A stretch of 33,364 bases of DNA from Thermoflexus hugenholtzii JAD2 (GTDB taxonomy: Bacteria; Chloroflexota; Anaerolineae; J036; Brachytrichaceae): assembly GCA_945877855.1 (NCBI GenBank), contig CAMDWA010000034.1, forward strand, positions 1 to 33,364. Direction: 5' to 3'. The notes beneath the pieces are model-generated. The model was not told where the DNA came from. It did not search any database and saw only the letters and a program-made list of their open reading frames with translations. The translations under genes and the position numbers were made by a program. Shown here piece after piece: positions 20,260 to 28,674 of this stretch. Numbering within the stretch: position 1 is the stretch's first letter; each line of letters starts with the position of its first letter.

Positions 20260-21273
20260 TTAACGCCGAGCAATTTGAGGGTCACGTTCACGCGGCAAAT
20301 TAAACCAAGCCGCATCACAGGCCGCAAGTTCATCCGCATCAAGTGTCATCCCCACGCCCTTTAAGCTATCTCGTAATTGGGCTGCGGTGCTCGCCCCAAT
20401 GATGGCACTGGTAATATCAGGTTGCTGTAACACCCACGCAATAGCGGCATGGGTTAGGCTTTTGCCACGGCTGGCAAAAAATTGGCTCAGTCGATCCACC
20501 TCATCAAAAATTTCATCATGCCAATAGCGTTTCTGATACATCTCGCCGCGCCCTTCGCCCAAACCAAACCGTGTGCCAGCTTGAACTTGACGCTGCCCTT
20601 TATAACGCCCTGTTAACATACCGCCAGCGAGTGGGTTATACACAATCACACCAACCCCATGTGTACGACAAACCGGCAAAATTTCGTCTTCGATCATACG
20701 AAAAAGCAGGTTGTAGCGGGGTTGAACGCTATCGTAACGCGCATAATGATGCAACCGGCTGGTCCATAATGCATCTGATAAAGCATGGGCAGAGTAATTT
20801 GAACAGCCAATATAGCGCACTTTGCCAGCACGCACCAAGTCATCTAAGGCCCGCAACGTTTCATCGATAGGCGTATTGGGGTCAGGCTGATGCGTTTGAT
20901 AAAGGTCGATATAATCGGTTTGTAAGCGGCGCAAACTGGCATCACAAGCACTGATAATGTGTTTACGGCTGAGGCCGCTGTCGTTGGGCAACTTGCCCAT
21001 CGCGCCAAAACACTTGGTCGCCAATACAATACGTTCACGCGCATGACGCGCCTTTAGCCAATTACCAACATACACCTCGGTCATGCCCACTTTGTCGGCC
21101 CCGCCGCCCAATGGGTAAACATCGGCGGTATCAAAAAAACTGACCCCAGCTTGATCTGCCACATCCATAATATCGAATGATGTCGGCTCATCACACTGAT
21201 TTGCAAAGGTCATCGTGCCTAAACACACCTCGGTCACTTTTAAGCCAGTTCGGCCCAATGATTTTATTTTCAT
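20260..21273 (-). CDS. Aldo/keto reductase
   Basis: A 337-residue NADPH-dependent oxidoreductase of the TIM-barrel AKR superfamily (YakC/Tas-like group). The catalytic tetrad is visible: Asp and Tyr in FFDTADVYPLGG, Lys in VLATKCFG, His in LYQTHQPDPNTP. Cofactor-side motifs IGCSNYSA and VIVYNPLAGGML are intact, and the C-terminal SAIIGAST supports NADPH binding. The start is the ATG at 21273 (a GTG precedes it directly). Substrate unknown. Transcribed alone; the upstream DUF1499 unit ends in its own terminator. Confidence 0.9.
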   Translation of the reverse strand: MKIKSLGRTGLKVTEVCLGTMTFANQCDEPTSFDIMDVADQAGVSFFDTADVYPLGGGADKVGMTEVYVGNWLKARHARERIVLATKCFGAMGKLPNDSGLSRKHIISACDASLRRLQTDYIDLYQTHQPDPNTPIDETLRALDDLVRAGKVRYIGCSNYSAHALSDALWTSRLHHYARYDSVQPRYNLLFRMIEDEILPVCRTHGVGVIVYNPLAGGMLTGRYKGQRQVQAGTRFGLGEGRGEMYQKRYWHDEIFDEVDRLSQFFASRGKSLTHAAIAWVLQQPDITSAIIGASTAAQLRDSLKGVGMTLDADELAACDAAWFNLPRERDPQIARR

Positions 21274-21328
21274 CACTAAATTGTATGTCGGTTAATAAGT
21301 AAGCCTGTTGCCCTTGATATACAAAAAA

Positions 21329-21347
21329 GGAGGGTCGTAGACCCTCC
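21329..21347 (-). terminator. Intrinsic terminator of the DUF1499 gene
   Basis: GGAGGGTC / GACCCTCC around a GTA loop, followed on the minus strand by TTTTTT. It begins 18 nt beyond the DUF1499 stop codon; a textbook intrinsic terminator. Confidence 0.85.
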
Positions 21348-21364
21348 AGAACCATAAATTTGGC

Positions 21365-21847
21365 TTATTTAAGCCCCACTCGCACCATTTCCATATTGCG
21401 ACGGTTTACTCCAGCATCGCCTCGGCCTAAACGCGAAGCCGAACGCAGATCGATGCGGCTATTCCCGTTACCGCCGTCGCTAATCACAAATTCGGCATCA
21501 TCAATGAAACTCATCCCCGGCGTGCGAAATTCGGCGTGAACATAGCCGGGAGTATTGGTAATAAGCGTGACATTGGGCAGTGATTTAAGAAAGCTAACTA
21601 ATTTATCTTGTGCCTGTGTCGAAGGTCCCGTTAAGGTAAAGGGTGCAATTTGATGAATCGCCGTTGTCGCGTCACTAGAAACACAGTTAGGCGATGATGG
21701 ACAGGGCGATAATTTACCATTTTGTAACCCAATTTTTGGCATAGGGCTTAGTGCCGCGACCAAATCACGTCGAAATAGAAAACCGATGCCAAATAAAATG
21801 GCAATAACCACTAAAAACGTACCACATCCTTTGAATAAAAGTTTCAT
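21365..21847 (-). CDS. DUF1499 family membrane-anchored protein
   Basis: About 160 residues from the ATG at 21847 (MKLLFKGCGTF); the open frame runs further up, but the extension is not family-like. An N-terminal hydrophobic helix (FLVVIAILFGIGFLF) anchors or exports it. The family marks CPSSPNCVSSDA, GYVHAEFRTPGMSFIDDAEF and the ending SRLGRGDAGVNRRNMEMVR are clear. DUF1499 proteins are of unknown function, often near envelope or photosynthesis genes. It is the nearest gene on the left of the candidate origin. Confidence 0.85.
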   Translation of the reverse strand: MKLLFKGCGTFLVVIAILFGIGFLFRRDLVAALSPMPKIGLQNGKLSPCPSSPNCVSSDATTAIHQIAPFTLTGPSTQAQDKLVSFLKSLPNVTLITNTPGYVHAEFRTPGMSFIDDAEFVISDGGNGNSRIDLRSASRLGRGDAGVNRRNMEMVRVGLK

Positions 21848-22290
21848 TAAGCTTTCGATTTTAGAAGGTATATCTGAGAGGTCTTTAAAAATTCCCCTTA
21901 TTCTTTCAAAGAAGTTACAAATTATTATTTGTTTGAAATTTAACCTTACACACACCAAATATACCTAGCCGTTTTATTCAAATCGTTCGGGTATTCCACC
22001 TCGTTTTTTTAAAGCAAATCGCTTTCTTTTTTTTTATTTCTTTTCGCAATAATAGTAGGGGCTGTGGATATGTGGGTATCTCGTTGACACCGGAATATGC
22101 ACTGAAATATAAATTATATTGACGTATATGTGTGGGCTAAAAAATAAAACCCAGTTATCCACATGAATATCACATGTGTAAATAAAAATTCCAAAATTCT
22201 CAAAAAATAACCCAAATCCACATAGAAAACGCTTCTATACACATAGTGTTGATATTTTTATCCCCAGTGTGGATATTGTTATGTTAAGAT
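21848..22290. other. Candidate chromosomal replication origin (oriC)
   Basis: A 443-nt gene-free, strongly AT-rich stretch. DnaA-box-like 9-mers (consensus TTATCCACA): perfect at 22155-22163; one mismatch at 22063-22071, 22258-22266 and 22268-22276; two mismatches at 22071-22079 and 22214-22222. More lie just inside the adjacent gene (22311-22319; perfect 22432-22440; 22451-22459). T-rich tracts at 22021-22045 could be an unwinding element. The sampled plus-strand rows shift from C-rich to G-rich around here, and parS-type sites lie 6-8 kb away. No dnaA or dnaN is seen. It also must hold the DUF1499 promoter. Confidence 0.6.
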
Positions 22291-24723
22291 TTATGGAATT
22301 TTCCCGGGGCTGGGGATAACTTGGGGACGAAAATCAAAATTGCAATCGTCTGTATCAAGCTGCGGAGGCCAGCGCTGCAGTGTTTGCCCACTATTTACTG
22401 TTGTACTAAAGGGGATTGTTCCCGGCGAGGCTGTGGATAACCATTGTGCGATATCCACAATGCCATCGCTTTGGTTGAGTAATAAAACTTGATCCCCTGT
22501 GTTGCTGAGGTTAATACTGCCATTGCTCCAAGCCAAATAGGGCACGAGATCGGGCACGTTAGGGTCATAATTTCCCATTTCAAACTGGGGTTTTTGACCA
22601 TAATCTTCAAAAAACGTCAAAGCATTTTGAGCGATTATGACTACGCCACCCGCTGCTATAACACTACCTGTGGGAAACTCAAACATGCCATCGCTGCCGT
22701 TTTTGCCTATGGTTTCAGCGTCGCCAATTTTGTAATGGCTTAAATTAATAGGCGTATCTGTTGGGTTATAAATTTCGATCCATTCGCGCCCTGCATCTAA
22801 TCCAATTGGGTCAATCATTATTTCACTAATTAACAGATGATTGGCGGGGGTAAGCGGGGCAACATTATGTAGGCTAAGCGGAAAATAAATTGCTTGAGAT
22901 TGCCAAAAATCACTCATAAACATAGCACGTAAATAATCATAAACCTCAGAAGATTCAATTAAAAGCGTCATTTCACGGTTTCGTTTTGCACTCACTTCAC
23001 TGCCATTCCATGACCCTATTTGTGCAAATTTACGCTCGCCAATGCGGATTAAAAATAATTTGTTGTGAATTCCATGCCCCGTTGGGTTGCCGCGTCCGGC
23101 ACGTATATCCCAGCCCATCTGATGGGCTAGTGTATTTAAATAAAGGGTTGTGCTAATGTTGCTACGTGCCCCAGCTTGATCATAATAACCATCTAACAAC
23201 ACCCGCACCGATGCACCACGGGATGCGGCTTCCAGTATTGTGTTAAGTCTTAGGTTGGGGGTGGCCTGTGGATTACTGTTGACAGATCCCCAATAAGTTG
23301 GCTCATCAAGCTGTTGTACCAAAATTTCATCACCCGCGCCCGCTTGTTCCATCAGCTTAATGATTCCCCCATCTCGCAGGTTGCTTTCAGGCGATGTGGC
23401 TAACTCAAGGCTAACGGGTGTTGAAACTTGTAGTGCCTGTGGATAACGCACGGTATAACTAATCCCATTTGCAGGCGGCTTTAACGCAAATTGATTGCTC
23501 GGCCCACCAAATGGCGTGCAAGTGGTACACCAACGGCTGATGTCACGATGATTGGGGCGAAAATCGGCTTCGAAGATATCGCGGGCACGCTTTACCAATG
23601 CTGGTGCTTGGGTTATGGCAATAATGCCGCGATGACCAACTGACCCATCGCTTTTGTCATCTGTTGGGTAGCCATTTTGCCCCAGGTTTTCAGAACCCAA
23701 TACCAATGTTTTGTTATCAGCAATAATGAATTTGGCATGTAGTTCTTTATAGCGGGCATGGGCTTTGATGGCATCATCTGAGTGCATAAACCAACACCCA
23801 CTATTGGGGTTAGATGAGGTGCTGATGCGTTGACAAGCGTAACGGGTTTCATCGGTTAGCCCACCACTGGGCGCGCCATCTAATAACACACGCACTCTAA
23901 CCCCTGCATCGGCTTTTACACGCAATATTTCGGCTAAATTTGCATTTTCAAAAGAATAACTTTCAATATCAATATGTTGCGTGGCGCTATTTAAAATGGG
24001 GACAAGTGTGTCGTAGCTGGCATCGGGAGCAATCGCAACTTTTATAGCCCCCATGCCATGCTCAGGCTGTGAAAATCGCTCTAATTGCCAGCCGGGAAAT
24101 AACATTTTGCGCCCAGTGAGTTGGTTTACTGGGTCACTCAGCCAATCTTGGGCTGTGTCGCTGTCACTCAATGGCAATTTGCGTGCCAAAATTTGACCAT
24201 CGGCAGCAACAGATTGTGGGATGACATAAGGTTGTAATGCTGGCCCCTCCCAGCCAGATTGAGGAACGCCATTGCCATAAACCAGCGTGTCAATGACTAC
24301 GTCATCTTGCAAAAGCCTGATTGACCCACCGCTGTTCGAAAACAGCAAATTTGTGCCACTCATCTGGTCATAACTTAAAGCCGGTGGGTCGCCAAATTGA
24401 CGTTGAAAAGCTTCTGGGTCGTTTGCAATCCAAGCGCGTTGACCGGCTGGCAGAATGGCACGTGGAAATTTTAGCCGATGATTGCTTTGGTCAATTAAGC
24501 TCCACGTGCTATCGAGTGTAATGTCATAGTCTGTGGTGTTTGTTATTTGTATAGCTTCATCGTTATTACTTTCATAGCCCCAATAGTGCAGTGCTGAAAT
24601 AACAACAATGGGTAAATTTAACTTGGTCTTGGCATTGGGCTGAAACGCAAGGCTAGGGTGAATTGTTAATGAAAACGCACAAAACACTGCTATCAGCCAT
24701 CGCACTGAAAATCCATTTTGCAT
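22291..24723 (-). CDS. Secreted phospholipase D-fold protein with lamin-tail domains
   Basis: An 810-residue exported protein. Signal peptide about residues 1-27 (WLIAVFCAFSLTIHPSLA). An N-terminal lamin-tail-like beta sandwich (about 38-150) is followed by two PLD-type domains. The first has HxKxxxxD complete (His329, Lys331, Asp336 in ELHAKFIIAD). The second has His553 and Lys555 (GIHNKLFLIR) but no Asp at the usual place. A C-terminal lamin-tail domain spans about 650-805 (LLISEIMIDPIGLDAGREWIEIYNP, as a marker of the fold in separate parts). Likely an extracellular phosphodiesterase or nuclease acting on DNA or phospholipid. Several DnaA-box-like 9-mers lie in its last codons. No terminator follows the stop; the origin candidate begins there. 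Confidence 0.88.
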   Translation of the reverse strand: MQNGFSVRWLIAVFCAFSLTIHPSLAFQPNAKTKLNLPIVVISALHYWGYESNNDEAIQITNTTDYDITLDSTWSLIDQSNHRLKFPRAILPAGQRAWIANDPEAFQRQFGDPPALSYDQMSGTNLLFSNSGGSIRLLQDDVVIDTLVYGNGVPQSGWEGPALQPYVIPQSVAADGQILARKLPLSDSDTAQDWLSDPVNQLTGRKMLFPGWQLERFSQPEHGMGAIKVAIAPDASYDTLVPILNSATQHIDIESYSFENANLAEILRVKADAGVRVRVLLDGAPSGGLTDETRYACQRISTSSNPNSGCWFMHSDDAIKAHARYKELHAKFIIADNKTLVLGSENLGQNGYPTDDKSDGSVGHRGIIAITQAPALVKRARDIFEADFRPNHRDISRWCTTCTPFGGPSNQFALKPPANGISYTVRYPQALQVSTPVSLELATSPESNLRDGGIIKLMEQAGAGDEILVQQLDEPTYWGSVNSNPQATPNLRLNTILEAASRGASVRVLLDGYYDQAGARSNISTTLYLNTLAHQMGWDIRAGRGNPTGHGIHNKLFLIRIGERKFAQIGSWNGSEVSAKRNREMTLLIESSEVYDYLRAMFMSDFWQSQAIYFPLSLHNVAPLTPANHLLISEIMIDPIGLDAGREWIEIYNPTDTPINLSHYKIGDAETIGKNGSDGMFEFPTGSVIAAGGVVIIAQNALTFFEDYGQKPQFEMGNYDPNVPDLVPYLAWSNGSINLSNTGDQVLLLNQSDGIVDIAQWLSTASPGTIPFSTTVNSGQTLQRWPPQLDTDDCNFDFRPQVIPSPGKIP

Positions 24724-24795
24724 TTTGAGACTTTTGGCGCTTTATATTAAAGCAAAACATCGGCAATACCTGCTTGGTATTTGATTTAGATAAAG

Positions 24796-24841
24796 AAAAG
24801 CACACAATAGTGTGGGGGGAGGGGGACTATTGTGTGCTTTT
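24796..24841. other. 16-bp hairpin with a G-rich loop
   Basis: Arms AAAAGCACACAATAGT (24796-24811) and ACTATTGTGTGCTTTT (24826-24841) enclose the loop GTGGGGGGAGGGGG (plus strand). It is followed by T on the plus strand, like a terminator, but no plus-strand gene precedes it. It lies about 70 nt upstream of the PLD gene start. Confidence 0.6.
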
Positions 24842-25076
24842 TGTTAAACACACGAATCTTTGCAAAAATTGCGAAAGTGTTGCGCCTAACAGTTGTATAT
24901 TCTACTTGAAAGTGACACTTTGTATAGGGCTAAATCCCTTAGAAACCTTAAATTTATTTGACAAATTCAAGGCTTGTAAACACTTTGATGCGTTTTTAAT
25001 AATTGGATAGATTTTGAAAAATATATAAATTGACAAATAAAAATGAGTAATAAAAGATTAACGCAAATGATAAAAA

Positions 25077-25101
25077 AAGCGTTATGTCATACATAACGCT
25101 T
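25077..25101 (-). terminator. Intrinsic terminator of the SDR gene
   Basis: AAGCGTTATGT / ACATAACGCTT with a 3-nt loop, followed on the minus strand by a run of T. About 50 nt past the SDR stop codon. Confidence 0.8.
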
Positions 25102-25151
25102 ATCTGAAAACTCTTAGATATTAGAATTGGTAACAAAAAGATATGATCAGA

Positions 25152-26081
25152 TTACTTTTTGTTTAATGTTCTGCGAATCAGTTTGCCCAAAGTCATATTA
25201 CGTACAAAACCAATCCCTTCTTTTAGCTTGATTGGCTTAATCCCAAATACAGATTCGGTCGTGTTATTTGTCGCAACGTTATCTACCCCAATTTGTGCCA
25301 ATAGACTTGGCGTAACCGGGGGTTTGGGCAGGGTTTTATCCATAATGTTTACGGCTATTTTTAGTAATGGCACTGGCATCTTCATCTTGATGCGACGAAT
25401 GCCCATTTCAGCCATAATAGCATCGATAATTTGCTCAAGTGTAAAGATTTCTGAGCCACAAATTTGCAATCGTTGGTTAAGCGCTGCCGGTAAACTAAGT
25501 GATTTGACGGCACAAGCCGCTACATCTTGTGCAGCAATTGGCTGAAACCGTGATTGTCCATCGCCCGGCACAATCATCACCGGCGGTATTCGCGCCAAGC
25601 CAGCCAAGGTATTTAAAAATTCGTCACCTGCCCCAAAAATAACCGAGGCTTCGAGGATTGTATAGGGCACGCCGCTTGTCATCAAGTAATCGACCCCAAT
25701 GCCTTGGCTACTGGCAAGTGGGTAGGGTCTATTTGCATCTGCGCCCAAACCTACCACCTGAACAATGTGTTTGACACCAGCATTTTTTGCCGCGTTTACA
25801 AGGTTGATTGTGCCTTCCGCGTTTACTCGTTGCATCGTAACTGTACCTTTGTCTCGATTCACGGCGGCTAGGTGAATAATTCGATCAACCCCTTCGCACG
25901 CCCGTTTTAGCGATTCTGGGTCGGTTACATCACCAATAAAAGGTTCGGCCCCTTGCTCACGAATCTTTGCACTTTGTGACTCATTGCGAATCAAGGCGCG
26001 GATTGGTTCTGTGGTGTTTTTTTTAAGTTGTGTAATGGTATAAGATGCGACGTAGCCGTTTCCACCTGTAACTAAAATCAT
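25152..26081 (-). CDS. NAD(P)-binding atypical SDR (NDUFA9/NmrA-like)
   Basis: A 309-residue Rossmann protein of the extended/atypical SDR group. The nucleotide-binding turn is VTGGNGYVAS (residues 4-13), with an Arg-containing second strand (IRALIRNES) that suggests NADP. GDVTDPESL, HLAAVN and QPIAAQDVA are typical of NDUFA9-like and NmrA-like members. There is no YxxxK catalytic pair, so it may sense or bind the dinucleotide or act on a quinone/sugar-like substrate. GGAG lies 7 nt upstream of the ATG. It is monocistronic, with its own terminator downstream. Confidence 0.85.
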   Translation of the reverse strand: MILVTGGNGYVASYTITQLKKNTTEPIRALIRNESQSAKIREQGAEPFIGDVTDPESLKRACEGVDRIIHLAAVNRDKGTVTMQRVNAEGTINLVNAAKNAGVKHIVQVVGLGADANRPYPLASSQGIGVDYLMTSGVPYTILEASVIFGAGDEFLNTLAGLARIPPVMIVPGDGQSRFQPIAAQDVAACAVKSLSLPAALNQRLQICGSEIFTLEQIIDAIMAEMGIRRIKMKMPVPLLKIAVNIMDKTLPKPPVTPSLLAQIGVDNVATNNTTESVFGIKPIKLKEGIGFVRNMTLGKLIRRTLNKK

Positions 26082-26176
26082 AAATATTCTCCGGTGAATA
26101 AACTTTACGCTTTTAGTTTAGATATTTATGAGTTTGAGGTAAAACTTGTATAATCTTTGTTTGTGAAAATGAGATT

Positions 26177-27022
26177 TCAATAAACCCCACGTAATTTGAG
26201 ATGGGCTTTTACCGATTCTTCAAGGCTTATTTCGCCGCGCATCACAGAAGCGCGATAATTTTCATTCCATCGAAATAAATGCGAGCAGCCCTTCTCAAAT
26301 TCGTCAAATACGAGTGGAGAAAGTGCGCCAGCTTCATCTAAATAACCACTTTCATAAAAATCACGGCGGGCGGCAGCACGATCATATTCAACCCGCACAA
26401 TCTTAGCCTGCCATTCACCGTTGTGCCAAGTTAATTGGGCATAGCCGGCTCTAATATCGCGGTCAAAAGGCATGCCAACCGATCCGACATTTACCACACA
26501 AGTGTTATGCAATTTGCGAACAAAGGGTAAGTGTGTATGCCCCGAACAAAATAACCCCGGTAATGGCAAGCCGATTTGTGACATTAATAAAGTTTCGGGT
26601 GCATCTACAATCATGCTGTCACGAATATGGCGCATGGAGGCATGCGTGATACGAATTTCGCTGCCATCGGGTGCAGGTTGTGTTAAATGAAAAGGCAGTT
26701 TGCTCAATTCAGTTACTGTTTCGCCTAACTGAGCAAATGTCCAATGAGACATGCGGTAGATTTCAAATTCAACCCCTTTAATGTCACGTTTTACAGTTAA
26801 ATGTTCTAAAACATAATCTTCGTGATTGCCGCGCAGCACTTCCCATTTTTTGGATTGTTGCTTTGTTTTTACAAATTGAAAGCATGGCAATGGCATTGGC
26901 CCACGATTAACCACATCCCCAGCCACAATAACTTGATCCGCTTGCCAGCGATCAATATGTTCTGCTACAGCTTCGAGCGCCCTAAAATTGGAATGGATGT
27001 CGGCAATTACAGCTATTTTCAC
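26177..27022 (-). CDS. Calcineurin-like metallophosphoesterase (YfcE/MJ0936-like)
   Basis: About 281 residues. It hydrolyses phosphoesters with a two-metal centre. All motifs are present: DIHSN, GDVVNRGP, GNHE, a late ITHA, and GHTH. The start is taken as GTG 27022 (VKIAVIADIHSN); an in-frame TTG at 27031 is an alternative. The last 60 or so residues (FEKGCSHLFRWNENYRASVM) form a tail beyond the core, seen in some bacterial members. Substrate unknown (phosphodiester or nucleotide). It begins about 18 nt after the stop of the ComEA-like gene, so the two are probably cotranscribed. Confidence 0.85.
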   Translation of the reverse strand: MKIAVIADIHSNFRALEAVAEHIDRWQADQVIVAGDVVNRGPMPLPCFQFVKTKQQSKKWEVLRGNHEDYVLEHLTVKRDIKGVEFEIYRMSHWTFAQLGETVTELSKLPFHLTQPAPDGSEIRITHASMRHIRDSMIVDAPETLLMSQIGLPLPGLFCSGHTHLPFVRKLHNTCVVNVGSVGMPFDRDIRAGYAQLTWHNGEWQAKIVRVEYDRAAARRDFYESGYLDEAGALSPLVFDEFEKGCSHLFRWNENYRASVMRGEISLEESVKAHLKLRGVY

Positions 27023-27039
27023 GTAAAACAATTGTAACG

Positions 27040-27459
27040 TTAATCTGAAATCGTAATACGCTCTTTAATGGCATCGAAGATTACATCTCCAATGCCACTC
27101 ACTTCTTTTAGGTCTTCAATTCGCCGAAAGGCTCCTTTTTGTTGTCGATATTGCACAATTCGGTTCGCAGTTACATTGCCAATTCGCGGCAAAGTGGCAA
27201 TAGTTTCTGCATTGGCCGTATTAATGTTTATTTTGCCAATGCTAACTGTCGCGCGGGGTGTTGCCGTTAATCTTGGCGTTTGGGTTGGTGGGATTGGTGT
27301 TGCCGTATTATTTGGGCGTGGCGTCGCCCGTGCTTCTCGTGAAATACGAGTGGCTGGCACACTTGGGGTTTCGATAAAGATGTCATCAGGCGTGTTGCCA
27401 CATGCACACAAAATTATGAGTCCTAATTGTATTAACCCGATACGCATAAATTGGGGCAT
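27040..27459 (-). CDS. ComEA-like helix-hairpin-helix lipoprotein
   Basis: About 139 residues from the ATG at 27459; an ATG at 27447 is possible and starts closer to the hydrophobic segment. Signal segment RIGLIQLGLIILCAC, with the second Cys likely lipidated. A Pro/Thr linker (ATPRPNNTATPIPPTQTP) follows. The C-terminal domain is ComEA-type: ININTANAETIATLP, RIGNVTANRIVQYRQ, and FRRIEDLKEVSGIGD, two helix-hairpin-helix units that bind double-stranded DNA without sequence preference. Likely a surface DNA receptor for transformation or uptake, though HhH lipoproteins without a competence role exist. It is divergent from rfbD. Confidence 0.85.
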   Translation of the reverse strand: MPQFMRIGLIQLGLIILCACGNTPDDIFIETPSVPATRISREARATPRPNNTATPIPPTQTPRLTATPRATVSIGKININTANAETIATLPRIGNVTANRIVQYRQQKGAFRRIEDLKEVSGIGDVIFDAIKERITISD

Positions 27460-27502
27460 TATAGATAGCTTGTCGCTGGTACAATCTGCGTTAAAAATAA
27501 TC

Positions 27503-28414
27503 ATGAAAATTGTATTAATTGGTGCAAATGGGCAACTGGGGAGCGATCTGCGCAATGCGCTTTCGCAACATCAAGTTTGGTCTTCGGCCCGTGTCGCACT
27601 TAACCCTAAACATCCATCTGAGAATACATTACTGATGGACGTAACAGACTTGACCATTGTGCGCGAATGTATTCGCCGCATTAGCCCTGACATCATCATT
27701 AATACCTCAGCATTTCATCGTGTTGATGATATTGAACGGGATGCTTCGCAAGCCTTATTGGTGAATGGACATGTAGCACATCAGATAGCACTATTAAGCC
27801 GAGAGCTAAATTGTGCATTTTTGCATGTTAGCACGGATTATGTTTATGATGGCCTAAAACACGCGCCATATGTTGAAACAGATTTGCCGAATCCGTTAAG
27901 CGCCTATGGCTCTAGCAAACTTGTGGGTGAGCACTTAATTTGTGCAGCATGGCATAAACACTTTATTGTTAGAACCTGTGGTTTATATGGTTTTGCCGGG
28001 GCGAGTGGCAAAGGTGGCAATTTTGTTAATACAATGTTGCGGCTGGCCCGTGAGAATAAAGCCATTAATGTTGTGGCGGATCAAACCTGTACCCCCACTT
28101 TTACCAAAGATTTGGCACAACAAATTGCCCTTTTAATTGAATCAACCCACTATGGCCTCTATCATGCTACGAATGATGGTGGTTGCTCGTGGTATGAATT
28201 TGCAGGCGAAATTTTTAGATTGGCTGGGGTTTCACCTCAATTATCACCCATTACGAGCGCCCAATTTAATGCACCGGCCACCCGTCCACCTTATTCGGTG
28301 CTTGAAAATGCGCATCTAAAAACAATTGGTTTGGATCGAATGCGTCATTGGCGCGAGGCTTTGGCGGAATATGTGCAGCGTATTGTTTCACGTGAAACAT
28401 CAACGACGAGCTAG
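27503..28414 (+). CDS. rfbD: dTDP-4-dehydrorhamnose reductase
   Basis: A 303-residue SDR that makes the last step to dTDP-L-rhamnose. Start at the ATG at 27503 (MKIVLIGANGQLGSDLRNAL); the long upstream open frame overlaps the divergent lipoprotein and is not used. Motifs: GANGQLG nucleotide turn, STDYVYDG, YGSSKLVGE (catalytic Tyr and Lys), and RTCGLYGF. The other rml genes are not adjacent. The 3' end encodes RIVSRETSTTS, within which lies a parS-type site. A strong terminator follows. Confidence 0.9.
   Translation: MKIVLIGANGQLGSDLRNALSQHQVWSSARVALNPKHPSENTLLMDVTDLTIVRECIRRISPDIIINTSAFHRVDDIERDASQALLVNGHVAHQIALLSRELNCAFLHVSTDYVYDGLKHAPYVETDLPNPLSAYGSSKLVGEHLICAAWHKHFIVRTCGLYGFAGASGKGGNFVNTMLRLARENKAINVVADQTCTPTFTKDLAQQIALLIESTHYGLYHATNDGGCSWYEFAGEIFRLAGVSPQLSPITSAQFNAPATRPPYSVLENAHLKTIGLDRMRHWREALAEYVQRIVSRETSTTS
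28384..28399. other. parS-type site 1 (ParB/Spo0J binding)
   Basis: TGTTTCACGTGAAACA, an exact 16-bp palindrome matching the widespread bacterial parS consensus. It lies inside the end of rfbD. A second identical copy is at 30105-30120. Confidence 0.85.
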
Positions 28415-28458
28415 CGGCTCGTCAGTGGAATGTTGCGATCGTTTTGTGTCAGCAAACT

Positions 28459-28494
28459 AAAAGGGCCACAGTCGATTACAACTGTGGCCCTTTT
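28459..28494. terminator. Bidirectional terminator between rfbD and tRNA-Arg
   Basis: AAAAGGGCCACAGT (28459-28472) and ACTGTGGCCCTTTT (28481-28494) with an 8-nt loop, then TTTTT. It ends the rfbD transcript on the plus strand and, read from the other side, the tRNA transcript. Confidence 0.85.
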
Positions 28495-28496
28495 TA

Positions 28497-28570
28497 CGCG
28501 CCCAGCAGGATTTGAACCCACAACCCCTTGATCCGAAGTCAAGTGCTCTGTCCAGTTGAGCTATGGGCGC
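28497..28570 (-). tRNA. tRNA-Arg (anticodon UCG)
   Basis: On the minus strand the acceptor arm is GCGCCCA/TGGGCGC. The anticodon stem is CTTGA/TCAAG with loop CTTCGGA, so the anticodon is TCG, and the T-loop is GGTTCAAATCC. Cloverleaf arms are complete; the 3' CCA is not encoded (discriminator G, then T). Confidence 0.92.
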
Positions 28571-28674
28571 CCAAAGAAATTATAGCACGTCCATCATTGC
28601 CGAAAATCAAAAAAAGAAAATTTTTGTATCGATAGAGAGATGGGATCAATGAATGATTGCTGTATCATTTGTAT

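Larger units (their letters stand above)
24724..25151. other. 428-nt gene-free stretch with two hairpins
   Basis: No convincing gene; a 78-codon plus-strand frame exists but lacks a ribosome site and family likeness. It holds the G-rich-loop hairpin (24796-24841), AT-rich sequence, and the terminator at 25077-25101. The promoter of the PLD protein gene is presumably in the left 70 nt. Confidence 0.6.

Noticed and set aside
24774..25010. 78-codon plus-strand frame in the gap between the PLD and SDR genes
   Set aside because: No ribosome site, it begins before a strong hairpin that it would have to translate through, and it has no recognisable family.
27007..27029. Sequence TTTTCACGTAAAACA resembling a third parS site
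   Set aside because: It has three mismatches to the 16-bp palindrome and breaks its symmetry; it lies at the start of the metallophosphoesterase gene.
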